A stretch of DNA of 64,000 nucleotides from a virus. The DNA lies in IMG/VR virus record IMGVR_UViG_3300042569_002782, positions 1-64,000 of that record; one strand, given 5' to 3'. A model generated the notes under the pieces. It worked only from the letters and a program-made list of their open reading frames with translations, was not told the origin of the DNA and did not search any database. A program made the position numbers and the translations under genes. Positions 16,601 through 24,389 of this stretch are shown here, piece after piece (the first letter of the stretch is position 1; each line of letters starts with the position of its first letter).

Positions 16601-16608
16601 TTTTACCC
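16601..16608 (-). promoter_or_regulatory. Putative late promoter octamer GGGTAAAA
   Basis: Minus-strand GGGTAAAA followed by TAGC; last A 24 nt before the endolysin ATG at 16577. It helps to choose that start. Confidence 0.55.
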
Positions 16609-16630
16609 GCCTCATCACATCCAGACCTAA

Positions 16631-17323
16631 CTACGTCAACCCTGGTCCTGCCCCTTGCTCCCCAGATGGGGTACATTTATTTCGATTATTTTGGGCCATC
16701 TGCGTCTCAGACTGCTCAGGTTTAGGGTTCTTTGGCATTTCTTCTTGGGAGTCTACCTTTGGTTGTGCTGTGGGCACTTTAGAGTCTTCCCTTGGCTTCC
16801 TTGGTGGCCATACCTTGCCAGTAGTCAACCCCTGTGGTGGTTCTTCAAATGAACGCAAACCCTTTAATTGCAGAGATCTAGGGCCAGGTTGTGGATTTTC
16901 GCTAGGGGTAGCTAAAGGCGGCAATTTACCGGACTCATTTTCTTTTAGTTTGCCTTGACTACCTTTTTGTTTCCCTGGCTTATTATCAATATCCATGGTT
17001 GATAAACCTTGGGCTCTGGTAGTTTTGTTTTCTTTGGGGGTTTCCCCACCGGTACTGCCCTTATCGAATTGCCTATCCCATGCACCGGACTCCAACATCT
17101 TAGAAACCCTATTTGCAGATTCCTGGGAGAATCCAATTGATTGTAAGGCCTCAGCATAGTCGCCCCTTTTGCAAGCAGATAATGAAATCGCAATTGCTTG
17201 CTTAGGATTTTCTACCACTGGGCCAGCCTTGCCAGCTTTGCCAAAACCAGAATGAAGTTTGCCAGCTTTGAACCGGCGCATTTCATCCCTGACGCAATTT
17301 TTATCGTCTGGATTGACTGGCAT
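16631..17323 (-). CDS. DUF6496-like protein with a long disordered tail
   Basis: A 230-residue protein. Residues 8-55 ([20 protein letters not shown], then [15 protein letters not shown]) match the pattern I know as DUF6496, a short basic domain common in bacteria and phages. Residues 56-85 are helical ([19 protein letters not shown]). The remaining 145 residues are P/K/Q/E-rich and probably unstructured. It lies between a sigma factor block and the endolysin. A DNA-binding or virion-internal role is possible, but nothing in the sequence decides it. Confidence 0.65.
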   Translation of the reverse strand: MPVNPDDKNCVRDEMRRFKAGKLHSGFGKAGKAGPVVENPKQAIAISLSACKRGDYAEALQSIGFSQESANRVSKMLESGAWDRQFDKGSTGGETPKENKTTRAQGLSTMDIDNKPGKQKGSQGKLKENESGKLPPLATPSENPQPGPRSLQLKGLRSFEEPPQGLTTGKVWPPRKPREDSKVPTAQPKVDSQEEMPKNPKPEQSETQMAQNNRNKCTPSGEQGAGPGLT

Positions 17324-17329
17324 TTTTAA

Positions 17330-17539
17330 CTACCGAATTTCCAAAATTTTACCCTCTAGTTCCTCTATGTAGTCTAATAGGGCCGTGGTCTGAGCCGATA
17401 GCTTTATTAGTAGACAAGAACTTTCAACAAGGTATTCTTCCAGCTCTTGTCTGGATAGAAGATTAATTTTTTCCCTAATTTTGAAAGGAATTAGTTCCTT
17501 TTCTAGGGGTAATTCAATTTGTGGCCTTTGGAAGTCCAT
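17330..17539 (-). CDS. Small helical protein, unknown
   Basis: A 69-residue protein, MDFQRPQIELPLEKELIPFK followed by a helical part (INLLSRQELEEYLVESSCLL, then a second helix ending GKILEIR). Its start lies inside the end of the sigma factor gene (26-nt overlap), so it is probably translationally coupled to it. The LSRQELEEYL...LL pattern recalls short cyanobacterial and cyanophage helical adaptors, but I do not assign a family. Confidence 0.6.
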   Translation of the reverse strand: MDFQRPQIELPLEKELIPFKIREKINLLSRQELEEYLVESSCLLIKLSAQTTALLDYIEELEGKILEIR

Positions 17540-18194
17540 GGGCTATTTGTTTAAGGGATTGAAATTTTTCTGATGCCCAGTGGTGTTGGTCTTCCCCCAT
17601 GACTGCCTCACTGATGTAATCAACCATGAGATCCATCTCTTCGTCTGACAATACACTGAAAGCTTCAGCTAGATCATCTGATAAGAGCAGCGTCCGAGCC
17701 TCATCTGGGCTATAAACAAAGTCGGTATCTACCCAGTCTTCAGGTTGAGAGTCATAGGAGATGTGGTAGTTGTTTTCTGATAGTTGGCATTCCAGGACTC
17801 TAGCCTCGTCAATGTTTAACTTTTTGGCTATGTCGGTGTAGCTCATGTTTTCCTGTAAAAGCCCTAGGACCTCATTGCGATACTTGGCGATCCATCGGGG
17901 GGTTTTCACAAGCCTGGAATAATCTCGAAGAGCATGTTGGATGTATCCTCGGGCATTTTTCCAGGCGTAGGTGCTGAATTTAACGTGTTTGTCAGGGTCA
18001 AACCTGGTAGCAGCTACGCAAAGAGCAAAGTTTGCTATGGACTCTAGATCCTCCCTAGTGAGAGAACCTGTATTGCCACCTGTTAAACACTTGGCTCCAA
18101 AAGCTAATCGACCAGCAATCCAGCTATGCTCTTCGACTAGTTTCTTTTGGTCTCTGGATAGTCCAGGGTACGATTTGTACCTCTTTTTTGTCAT
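17514..18194 (-). CDS. RNA polymerase sigma factor, sigma70 family (A)
   Basis: A 226-residue protein. Residues 45-100 form sigma region 2: REDLESIANFALCVAATRFD, then HVKFSTYAWKNARGYIQHAL and DYSRLVKTPRW, the core-binding and -10 recognition segment. A helix-turn-helix-like part follows (ENMSYTDIAKKLNIDEARVL, about 117-136), then an acidic stretch and a C-terminal helical part. No complete region 4 is visible, as in phage late sigma factors of the gp55 type. It sits just after nrdA (3 nt) and is a candidate for recognition of the GGGTAAAW octamer; that link is inference. Confidence 0.8.
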   Translation of the reverse strand: MTKKRYKSYPGLSRDQKKLVEEHSWIAGRLAFGAKCLTGGNTGSLTREDLESIANFALCVAATRFDPDKHVKFSTYAWKNARGYIQHALRDYSRLVKTPRWIAKYRNEVLGLLQENMSYTDIAKKLNIDEARVLECQLSENNYHISYDSQPEDWVDTDFVYSPDEARTLLLSDDLAEAFSVLSDEEMDLMVDYISEAVMGEDQHHWASEKFQSLKQIAHGLPKATN

Positions 18195-18197
18195 GGG

Positions 18198-20138
18198 TTA
18201 AGCCTCGCAAGCTGTGCAATCTGTGTATTCTGGGGTGGTTTCTGTGGGCAGATTAAACTTTAAGACACTGTTTTCTTCTTTGTACTGCATGTACTCGGTA
18301 TAGCCCCCGATGTGCTTATCGTAAAGCCATAATTGAGGGACGGTTTTCCAGTCGTGGTTCCAGTAACCCTTGTCAATAGCCTCTTGTTTGTCCATCTCTT
18401 TATAAGTAATACCACAGCGGTAGAGTTCTTGTTTCAGGCTGTCGCACCAAGGGCACCCTTCCTTGGTAACGATGAGAGCTGGGGCTTTCTTTTTCTTCGT
18501 TAGAAGAGAACTCGACTTAAGGTAATAAAGAGATTTGAGACCCATTTTCCAAGCAGACAGGTGAAGACGCATAATATAATCTGCATCAGCTTCGGGGTCA
18601 ACAAACAGGTTTAGGGATTGCCCTTGGCAAATAAAGGGTTGACGATCAGCGGCTTGTTTCACAAGCTCAAACTGATCAACTTCCCGAGCTGTCTTAAACA
18701 CCTCTTTTTCCTTGTCCGTCAAGCAAGCAAGTCCTTGAACACTGCCCCTGGCTTCCAGAATCTCGTCCCACACTTCTGGCCCAACCCCTTTTTTACAAAG
18801 TAGGCTCTCAAGAATAGGGTTCTTCCGAACATATGAACCTTTGGCTTGCTTCGCTACGAAATAGTTCGAGGCAATGGGTTCAATTCCTTCCGACCCCGCT
18901 CCGCAAATAACACTATTTGTTTTTGTTGGAGCAACGGCTAACAAATGTGTATGGCGCTTCCCACTACCGACACACCACTCAGGTTCCCCCAGCTTGACTG
19001 CCAGCTCCCTTGAAGCAGTTTCGGCCTCTTGGAGGATCCATTTGTGAACCTGGGTATTAAGTTCCCTGGCTTCTTGGGACTTAAAGGGTAAGCCTCTTTT
19101 CTGATAGAGGGTATGCAGGCCCATGACCCCTAAGCCCAATGCACGAGACTTCTCAGCGAAACGGACCGAACGGCCCATCCCCACTTTGTCCTTAGCCTTG
19201 CGAATGAACTCGGAAACAACGGATTCTAGAAGGTGGACAGCAATCTGAGGCACTGAGCGGCCAGAAACAGGGGAGCGCCAATCCTTAAACTCGTCGTATT
19301 TCGATAAGTTAAGAGAGGAAAGGACACAAACAAAGGAATGGTTTTCGTCGGTATGAAGAAACACTTCGGAACACAAATTACTCGTCTTCACTGTCAGCCC
19401 TCTCTCAACGTAACAGGCAGGGTTCTGATTGTTGGCGTTGTCAATGAAGATAAGGTAAGGGCTACCTGAAATCATTCTTGTCTTGAGTACCTCTCCAAAA
19501 AGCTCTTGTTTTTCCTTGTTACCTGCGATCATGGATTCTATCCATTCGTCTGTGATCGTTAGGGCTATGTTACTGTCAATTTTTTGACGAGAGTCCCCGT
19601 TAGCATGATCTTTTGCTCTAAGGATTTCTGGCACGTCGGGGTGTGATATGGGCAGATACATCGCAAAGGATCCGCGACGAACACCCCCTTGGGAGACAAC
19701 TGAAGCGCATAAGTCGTATTGCCTAGCCCAAGGGACTATGCCTGTAGACTTTCCACCGCCAGAAATTGGAGTTCCTGCGGGCCTCACATCCCCAAAGTAC
19801 ACACCAACTCCTCCACCATTCTTACTCAAAGAAGCCACCTCCTTTAGATGGGAATAGATCGAGGATATACTATCGGTAAGATGTATAGAAAAACAACTTA
19901 TAGGTTGCCCACGATTGGTACCAAAGTTGGAACAAACTGGACTTGCAGGTCCGATAAAACCATTCCACAAACAGTGAAAGAGATCTTCTTCTAGGGTCGG
20001 ATCTTGATTGAGTTTGGCTGCTGTTGAGGACAATCTCGTCATCATATCACGAGGTGTCTCACCAGGTAGTAAGTACCCTGCAGACAATGTGTGCAAAGCC
20101 TCTTCAGACATCCATTCGGGGTGAGGTGTATTGGTCAT
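18198..20138 (-). CDS. nrdA: Ribonucleotide reductase large subunit with glutaredoxin domain
   Basis: A 646-residue class I NrdA that reduces ribonucleotides to deoxyribonucleotides with NrdB. Active-site residues are present: C82 (PISCF), the N254-x-C256-x-E258 triad (NLCSE), C271 (CVLSSLNL) and the radical-path YY at 538-539. The N-terminal ATP cone is absent. Residues about 552-622 form an inserted glutaredoxin domain (TKEGCPWCDSLKQELYRCG with CPWC 562-565, and the cis-Pro motif TVPQLW). The redox tail DCTACEA at 640-646 follows it. A built-in reductant is unusual. The ATG overlaps the stop of the homing endonuclease gene (ATGA). Confidence 0.92.
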   Translation of the reverse strand: MTNTPHPEWMSEEALHTLSAGYLLPGETPRDMMTRLSSTAAKLNQDPTLEEDLFHCLWNGFIGPASPVCSNFGTNRGQPISCFSIHLTDSISSIYSHLKEVASLSKNGGGVGVYFGDVRPAGTPISGGGKSTGIVPWARQYDLCASVVSQGGVRRGSFAMYLPISHPDVPEILRAKDHANGDSRQKIDSNIALTITDEWIESMIAGNKEKQELFGEVLKTRMISGSPYLIFIDNANNQNPACYVERGLTVKTSNLCSEVFLHTDENHSFVCVLSSLNLSKYDEFKDWRSPVSGRSVPQIAVHLLESVVSEFIRKAKDKVGMGRSVRFAEKSRALGLGVMGLHTLYQKRGLPFKSQEARELNTQVHKWILQEAETASRELAVKLGEPEWCVGSGKRHTHLLAVAPTKTNSVICGAGSEGIEPIASNYFVAKQAKGSYVRKNPILESLLCKKGVGPEVWDEILEARGSVQGLACLTDKEKEVFKTAREVDQFELVKQAADRQPFICQGQSLNLFVDPEADADYIMRLHLSAWKMGLKSLYYLKSSSLLTKKKKAPALIVTKEGCPWCDSLKQELYRCGITYKEMDKQEAIDKGYWNHDWKTVPQLWLYDKHIGGYTEYMQYKEENSVLKFNLPTETTPEYTDCTACEA

Positions 20139-20896
20139 TTTATTGAGTTCAGGAAAGTTGTCAAGGCTTGTAAGCTAGTTAGATTTAAATTTAACTCTGA
20201 ATTGCAGGCCTTAGGCCCAACTATTCTACCATTTGGACTTTTTCTGTTTTTGTTAAGACTCCACCACTCACGAATCCTACCGGAGTTGTCCGAAACGATA
20301 GCATAGTTGGGGTACCTTTTGCGAAGGAGTTCTTCAGACTCTTTTTTACCTTTTTTGTACTGGTTCCCCATTCTAGATAAAGACATTTTACGCTTGGCTT
20401 CGTCTGAAGCTTGTTTACCTTTTCTAGATTCTGACATTTTGCTCCTAGCTTCTGAGCTGTGTGTCCTGCCAAAAGAGGGATGGTCCTTCCCTCTACGCCC
20501 GTACATGGGATTTTTTTCCCCTTTATTATCAAACCCCATCTCTTTTAGAGCCTTTTTAACCCCCTCGGAGATAGCTAGTCTTTCTTTCTCTGTTCTAGGT
20601 CTACCCTTGTTATAGGCTTTAAGCCCAGTGGTGTCAAACTTGGTAGAAGTTTGGCAGGATCTGTTGACGAACTCAGGGTTAGAAACAACTTCAAACACGT
20701 TCTGCCATTGTATTTCTGCTTTAGTTGCTGCTTCAGGTGAGTTAAATATTCCTAAAATAATCCTAGAGTCAGGGTTGAAAGTTTTATCAGAGAAGGACCC
20801 TAAATACTGGTCATAAAGGTCGTTAGTGCTGTGTTTTCCTATGTAATTTCGGCCATTATGGCTACCCTCATAGCTCAGATAAACTAAATGCCACAT
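20135..20896 (-). CDS. GIY-YIG homing endonuclease with NUMOD3 motifs
   Basis: A 253-residue protein. The N-terminus has the GIY-YIG pattern as LVYLSY...RNYIGKH, with catalytic residues following (ESSDK region: SRIILGIFNSPEAATKAEIQ with the Glu). Residues 115-170 hold repeated NUMOD3 DNA-binding motifs: NPMYGRRGKDHPSFGRTHSS, then EARSKMSESRKGKQ and EAKRKMSLSRMG. The gene sits exactly between nrdB and nrdA with overlapping stop and start codons, the same place where T4 carries mobE. It is a free-standing selfish endonuclease that would cut relatives lacking it. Confidence 0.85.
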   Translation of the reverse strand: MWHLVYLSYEGSHNGRNYIGKHSTNDLYDQYLGSFSDKTFNPDSRIILGIFNSPEAATKAEIQWQNVFEVVSNPEFVNRSCQTSTKFDTTGLKAYNKGRPRTEKERLAISEGVKKALKEMGFDNKGEKNPMYGRRGKDHPSFGRTHSSEARSKMSESRKGKQASDEAKRKMSLSRMGNQYKKGKKESEELLRKRYPNYAIVSDNSGRIREWWSLNKNRKSPNGRIVGPKACNSELNLNLTSLQALTTFLNSIK

Positions 20897-21873
20897 TAGA
20901 TTAGCTCCAAATCCAGTGTTTTTAGATTTACCATGGAGTAGTCCTGTAGGGGTTTGGCCACATAGGAATCTCCTGACTTGGACTGACTAAAGAAATCATT
21001 ATTGGTGGCCCCAGCGGCGATAGGCTCGAACCACTTTCTTATTACATTGGCTCTTTCTTTATTGAAGTCTAACTTTTGTTCTAATCCCAGTGCCCGGAGG
21101 CGATTATTGGCCCGGAAAAGAATGTATTGTCTTAGGTTTTCTGGGTCAATGGTATCAAGGTGGCGGTCATCAAAGATTGTCTCAATGAAGGCAAATTCGT
21201 TCTTGATGACAGCCTCAAAGCCCTTGAAGATGTTATCCGCCTCTTCTTCAGTCAAGGGGTCTTCTTTTATAAGGGCCTTGAAAAGCTCAATGCCTGTGTC
21301 ACTATGCTGTTGCTCGTCGTTAATTGACCAGGAGATCAGTTGAGAAAGTCCTCTGTATTTCCCCTGGAGATTAAGAGAAAGCAATACAGAAAAGCTGCTA
21401 AATAATGAAACCCCCTCACCTGCACCACTGAAGATAGCAAGGGATTCTTTAATGTTACGGTCTTCTAAGAAAAAACTAATCTTCTTTTGGGCAACAGGGT
21501 CGCCAAGAAAGGCTTCGAACTCATCTAGGCCAAGTGTGTCTGACAGGAGATTATATGCGTGGGCATGGACCACTTCCGATAGGGAAAACATTCTTGCTGC
21601 TGCTGCAATCTCATGTTTAGGAAACCAGTCTGGGATCTTGGACCAGTATTCCCCGATGTGCGTCTCAAGAATGGTGAACCCCCTTAGGATTCCCCCAACA
21701 ATTTCTCTCTCATCTTGAGAGGCGCTCTGCCAATCCCGGATATCACTTTCGAGTGGAACTTCCTCGGGGCGCCACACGGATCCAAGTGCTTTCTGATATT
21801 GCTCGAAGAAGTAAGGAAACTCGAAGGTTCCGTTAATTTTGTAGGGTTCTCTGTATTCTCTGATGCTAGGCAT
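20896..21873 (-). CDS. nrdB: Ribonucleotide reductase small subunit
   Basis: A 325-residue class I beta subunit that makes the tyrosyl radical for NrdA. Diiron ligands are seen in DIRDW, ETHIGEYW and SEVVHAHAYNLL; in the last motif E, H (+3) and Y (+7) fit the E115/H118/Y122 arrangement of class Ia, so the radical tyrosine is kept. The second ligand set lies in NDEQQHSDTGIELF. The C-terminus ends with SMVNLKTLDLELI, the peptide that docks to NrdA. It shares 1 nt with the endonuclease gene and clearly belonged to an nrdB-nrdA operon before that insertion. Confidence 0.92.
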   Translation of the reverse strand: MPSIREYREPYKINGTFEFPYFFEQYQKALGSVWRPEEVPLESDIRDWQSASQDEREIVGGILRGFTILETHIGEYWSKIPDWFPKHEIAAAARMFSLSEVVHAHAYNLLSDTLGLDEFEAFLGDPVAQKKISFFLEDRNIKESLAIFSGAGEGVSLFSSFSVLLSLNLQGKYRGLSQLISWSINDEQQHSDTGIELFKALIKEDPLTEEEADNIFKGFEAVIKNEFAFIETIFDDRHLDTIDPENLRQYILFRANNRLRALGLEQKLDFNKERANVIRKWFEPIAAGATNNDFFSQSKSGDSYVAKPLQDYSMVNLKTLDLELI

Positions 21874-21939
21874 TGTGCTATGCTGTCATTTGGTCATGGA
21901 AATTGTTTGGTATTTGTTTGTTTTAAGGATAGTCAACTG

Positions 21940-22161
21940 TTAGTTGCTATAACCTTCGAGTTTGGCATACTTGGCCATCCGATCATTTTCTTTTACTGTC
22001 GCTTCGGTAAGCTCAATTTGAGCTTTTTGAAGCTGTTCGATGATTTGTTTGTTTTTCTTGTACTCCCCATACATAGCAATTCTACCGAGGATGTAAATCA
22101 GCGATAAATTACCGAGGACACTCCCTAACGCTACTGCCAGGGTCATTGTTAAGAACGTCAT
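21940..22161 (-). CDS. Small membrane protein with coiled coil
   Basis: A 73-residue protein. One N-terminal membrane helix (TLAVALGSVLGNLSLIYILG) is followed by a charged coiled-coil helix (KNKQIIEQLQKAQIELTEAT). The topology resembles Rz/spanin-like or small accessory lysis proteins, but the location in a metabolic block does not support lysis. It overlaps the preceding gene by 53 nt in another frame. Unknown function. Confidence 0.55.
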   Translation of the reverse strand: MTFLTMTLAVALGSVLGNLSLIYILGRIAMYGEYKKNKQIIEQLQKAQIELTEATVKENDRMAKYAKLEGYSN

Positions 22162-22348
22162 TTCTTCCGATAGAGAAATTTGTTGTGATTTTTACTTGTG
22201 GATTAGGAAACGTCCAGCAATCCCCATTACCGTCTAAAAAGACTACCCAGAGGAGATCATGTTCCTGTGAGTAGTCAATAAGGAAGTGAGCCCAACCCTT
22301 ACCTTTAGGTGTTTCCATAGGCAACGCAGGGTTAAGTTGTAAAATCAC
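22109..22348 (-). CDS. Small unknown protein
   Basis: A 79-residue protein with a GTG start at 22348 that overlaps the TGA of the 48-residue gene (GTGA). It contains PKGKGWAHFLIDYSQEHDLL and DGNGDCWTFPNPQVK, a compact beta pattern that resembles small cyanobacterial and cyanophage hypothetical proteins of similar size. No motif for a function is visible. Confidence 0.6.
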   Translation of the reverse strand: MILQLNPALPMETPKGKGWAHFLIDYSQEHDLLWVVFLDGNGDCWTFPNPQVKITTNFSIGRNDVLNNDPGSSVRECPR

Positions 22349-22491
22349 TTACCTTGCCCGCGATATTTCTTTTTAGGGTTTGGGTTAGCAGAGGTTGCAG
22401 AGAATTTCGTTCTTTTTGAGTTTCCCTGGTATGTCTTCTTTTCAGAGGGGACGATTTCCCGTTGATTGGTTAGTGATTTGACTTTTGCCAT
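22345..22491 (-). CDS. 48-residue basic peptide
   Basis: ATG 22491 to TGA 22345, encoding MAKVKSLTNQREIVPSEKK, then GNSKRTKFSATSANPNPKKK and YRGQGK. The lysine/arginine-rich, Ser/Thr-rich composition with the ending YRGQGK looks like small basic proteins I recall from cyanophages. It is probably nucleic-acid associated. It is placed between hli and the 79-residue gene and coupled to the latter by an overlap. Confidence 0.55.
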   Translation of the reverse strand: MAKVKSLTNQREIVPSEKKTYQGNSKRTKFSATSANPNPKKKYRGQGK

Positions 22492-22535
22492 TTTGAGTTG
22501 GTATTAGTTTGATTTGGTATGCGTCTAGGTGGAAA

Positions 22536-22739
22536 TCACCAAATACCGGGAATAATTTGCCCAGTAACAGCATAAGAGCCAAGAGCTGCGATAATTCCAA
22601 TCATAGCCAATCTCCCATTTAGGGCTTCACCGGCCTTATCCCACGCAACCATTGGCCTATAGCCTTCATCAACTAGGGTCATTTCGGGTTCGATGGCAAA
22701 ATGGTTAAGGACACCTTGGTCGTCTTTTGTGGTTGTCAT
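22536..22739 (-). CDS. hli: High-light-inducible protein
   Basis: A 67-residue protein. The C-terminal half has the chlorophyll a/b-binding helix signature: KAGEALNGRLAMIGIIAALG followed by SYAVTGQIIPGIW, with the E-x2-N-G-R-x-A-M-x-G core. Hli proteins bind chlorophyll and carotenoid in the thylakoid membrane and protect photosystem II under stress. Phage copies keep host photosynthesis going during infection. The gene has its own strong sigma70-like promoter at 22788-22815 and a leader with a TGAC microsatellite, which suggests early, host-polymerase transcription. Confidence 0.93.
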   Translation of the reverse strand: MTTTKDDQGVLNHFAIEPEMTLVDEGYRPMVAWDKAGEALNGRLAMIGIIAALGSYAVTGQIIPGIW

Positions 22740-22787
22740 TGTTGGTTGGTTAGTCAGTCAGTCAGTCACTTAGTCAGTAACACTGCC

Positions 22788-22815
22788 ATTATAGCAAGTC
22801 CTTAATGAAAGTCAA
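22788..22815 (-). promoter_or_regulatory. Sigma70-like promoter of hli
   Basis: Minus strand: -35 TTGACT at 22810-22815, 16-nt spacer, -10 TATAAT at 22788-22793 with TTGC before it. It shares the TTGACTTTC start and 16-nt spacing with promoters at 31246-31273 and 42047-42074. Confidence 0.75.
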
Positions 22816-22987
22816 CGGGTGGGTTGCTCTCGGGCGTGCTATCTTCAAGTTGGGCACGTTTCTTGAGGGCCTTCATTCTCTTATGTTCCTGCAACCATTT
22901 GGCAAAATAAGACAGCTCCCCTTCTGTATAGAGGGAAGGGTTCTTTAAGGCTCTCTTTACTAGTTTTGTTTTTTTTTTTTTAGTCAT
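22802..22987 (-). CDS. Small basic protein, unknown
   Basis: A 61-residue protein starting MTKKKKTKLVKRALKNPSLY and continuing ELSYFAKWLQEHKRMKALKK before an acidic end. It overlaps the AdoMet decarboxylase stop (ATGA-type, 4 nt) and its 3' end lies on the hli promoter. The sequence KNPSLYTEGELSYFAKWL is typical of short conserved cyanophage proteins, with function unknown. Confidence 0.6.
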   Translation of the reverse strand: MTKKKKTKLVKRALKNPSLYTEGELSYFAKWLQEHKRMKALKKRAQLEDSTPESNPPVDFH

Positions 22988-23310
22988 CGTGATAGTTCCT
23001 GTAATCTAATTTCTATGGGCTTGAAGTAATCAATGAGAATTTGCATCCCTGACTTAGGATCCATACTGCCGCAAGTATAGCAATCTAGCGCCACAGAACC
23101 CATTTCAGGGAAAGTGTGACAAGATATATGGCTTTCAGCCAATGCGTACACTATGGTAACACCTTGGGGTGTGAATTTATGGGAAAATTTATTTAAGACC
23201 GTGGCACCCATCGTAGCTACGGCTTTATCAAAAGCCAACTGAATGGCTAGTATGTTGTCCAAACGGGAAAATGAAATCCCGTACAAAGAGCAAATAACAT
23301 GTGTTCCCAA
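22984..23310 (-). CDS. speD: S-adenosylmethionine decarboxylase proenzyme
   Basis: A 108-residue prokaryotic-type AdoMet decarboxylase, which makes decarboxylated AdoMet for spermidine synthesis. The self-cleavage motif is clear: ALAESHISCHTFPE, where the Ser after ESHI becomes the pyruvoyl group, followed by GSVALDCYTCG with the conserved Cys. Length is close to the usual about 115-130 residues. Phage copies probably raise polyamines for DNA packaging or host physiology. It lies 1 nt after the thioredoxin-like gene and is co-transcribed with it. Confidence 0.9.
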   Translation of the reverse strand: MGTHVICSLYGISFSRLDNILAIQLAFDKAVATMGATVLNKFSHKFTPQGVTIVYALAESHISCHTFPEMGSVALDCYTCGSMDPKSGMQILIDYFKPIEIRLQELSR

Positions 23311-23311
23311 T

Positions 23312-23650
23312 TCACGGTACCTCCTTTGCCGCTAAAATTTGTTTGACCTTTTCACGAAATTCAGATAAAGTAGCAGCACCAACATGGTGCCCAAGGAATT
23401 TGCCATTACTCCTTAGAAATACATAAACTGGCAGGTCTATGGTATAATCTGCATTGATTGCATGTCTCTCTAGGCACTGGTAGACTCTAATTTTTGTTAG
23501 GTCGTTTCCATGACTGATAATGTCATCTAAGTCCGTTTCCTGATAAGCAATCTCTGGAAAGCCCTCGATAACAGACTTATCATGTCTGCTCATATGCTTG
23601 CAAATTTCGCAGTTTTTATCAAAAACTTTAGTGGCAATAACTGTGGTCAT
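23312..23650 (-). CDS. Thioredoxin-like protein
   Basis: A 112-residue protein with the active-site motif CEIC near the N-terminus (KVFDKNCEICKHMSRHD), the thioredoxin-type strand DLPVYVFLRSNGKFLGHHVG with a cis-Pro in LPV, and a C-terminal helix. The order and length fit a small thioredoxin fold. It may reduce phage enzymes such as NrdA or modify host redox signalling. An octamer GGGTAAAT lies 33 nt before its ATG, overlapping the end of the sigma factor gene. Confidence 0.75.
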   Translation of the reverse strand: MTTVIATKVFDKNCEICKHMSRHDKSVIEGFPEIAYQETDLDDIISHGNDLTKIRVYQCLERHAINADYTIDLPVYVFLRSNGKFLGHHVGAATLSEFREKVKQILAAKEVP

Positions 23651-23682
23651 TATCCCAAGGGGGTTTGTAGGATTTAAGGTAA

Positions 23683-23690
23683 ATTTACCC
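23683..23690 (-). promoter_or_regulatory. Putative late promoter octamer GGGTAAAT
   Basis: Last T 33 nt before the thioredoxin-like gene ATG at 23650; it covers the end of the upstream sigma gene region. Confidence 0.4.
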
Positions 23691-23692
23691 TA

Positions 23693-24268
23693 TCATCGAA
23701 AAAGATCGATAAGCTCAGGGTGCTTCTTCCGGAAAGATGTCGTGAACCTGGCCACGCAGCTACTTACCGCTTGTTTGGTTACTCCAAACTCCTTTGCGAT
23801 TTCGGATTGGGTCAACTTGGTGTGATTAAATAGGCCATACTTCGAGCAAATGATTTTGAACCCTTGCGTATCGGGTCCGCCGTAACGATCCAATAAAATT
23901 TTCTTAATTTGTGGAACATCGATTTTAGGGTTTATTTCACCCTCGTAGCCGACATCAACTTCATCAATACTTTCTGTGTACTTAGGGTGCTTGTTTTCTT
24001 TCCTAGCAGCCCCCTGGATGGCCTCACGGACCTTCCAAAACATCCAAGTCTTGGGAACTACATTACGGCTCAAATCAAAGGTTCTGATGCCATTGACGAT
24101 GCCGATTCTCCCCTCTTGGACAAGGTCTTTCTCCATGTGTTTGGGCACCATGAATAAATACATATTCACAAGTTTGTGAACCAATGGTGTGAATTGAACG
24201 ATAGTTTCCTCAATGGACTTCTCATCACCATTTACGGCTTTGCGGAAGGTTTCAATTGTGTAATCCAT
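23693..24268 (-). CDS. RNA polymerase sigma factor, sigma70 family (B)
   Basis: A 191-residue protein with both recognisable parts: region 2 (VQEGRIGIVNGIRTFDLSRN, then PKTWMFWKVREAIQGAARKE, about 50-92) and a region 4-like helix-turn-helix (KLTQSEIAKEFGVTKQAVSS, about 152-171). Its domain set is more complete than that of sigma factor A at 17514. It probably directs the host core polymerase to phage promoters. Two sigma factors of different layout in one phage suggest a staged programme. Confidence 0.85.
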   Translation of the reverse strand: MDYTIETFRKAVNGDEKSIEETIVQFTPLVHKLVNMYLFMVPKHMEKDLVQEGRIGIVNGIRTFDLSRNVVPKTWMFWKVREAIQGAARKENKHPKYTESIDEVDVGYEGEINPKIDVPQIKKILLDRYGGPDTQGFKIICSKYGLFNHTKLTQSEIAKEFGVTKQAVSSCVARFTTSFRKKHPELIDLFR

Positions 24269-24389
24269 TTTTCTCTCTCTTTGCTTGGTGTTTGGTCTTT
24301 TAGTGTCAATTTAGGGCATAGGTTAAACCCCTAGAGTCCTCCTGCCCAGCAATCAAATCAAGCTGATCCTTGAATAACTGCGTTTAATT

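Noticed and set aside
22984-23310. SpeD as an S-adenosylmethionine-degrading anti-restriction enzyme
   Set aside because: The ESHIS pyruvoyl cleavage motif and the Cys motif fit a normal AdoMet decarboxylase.
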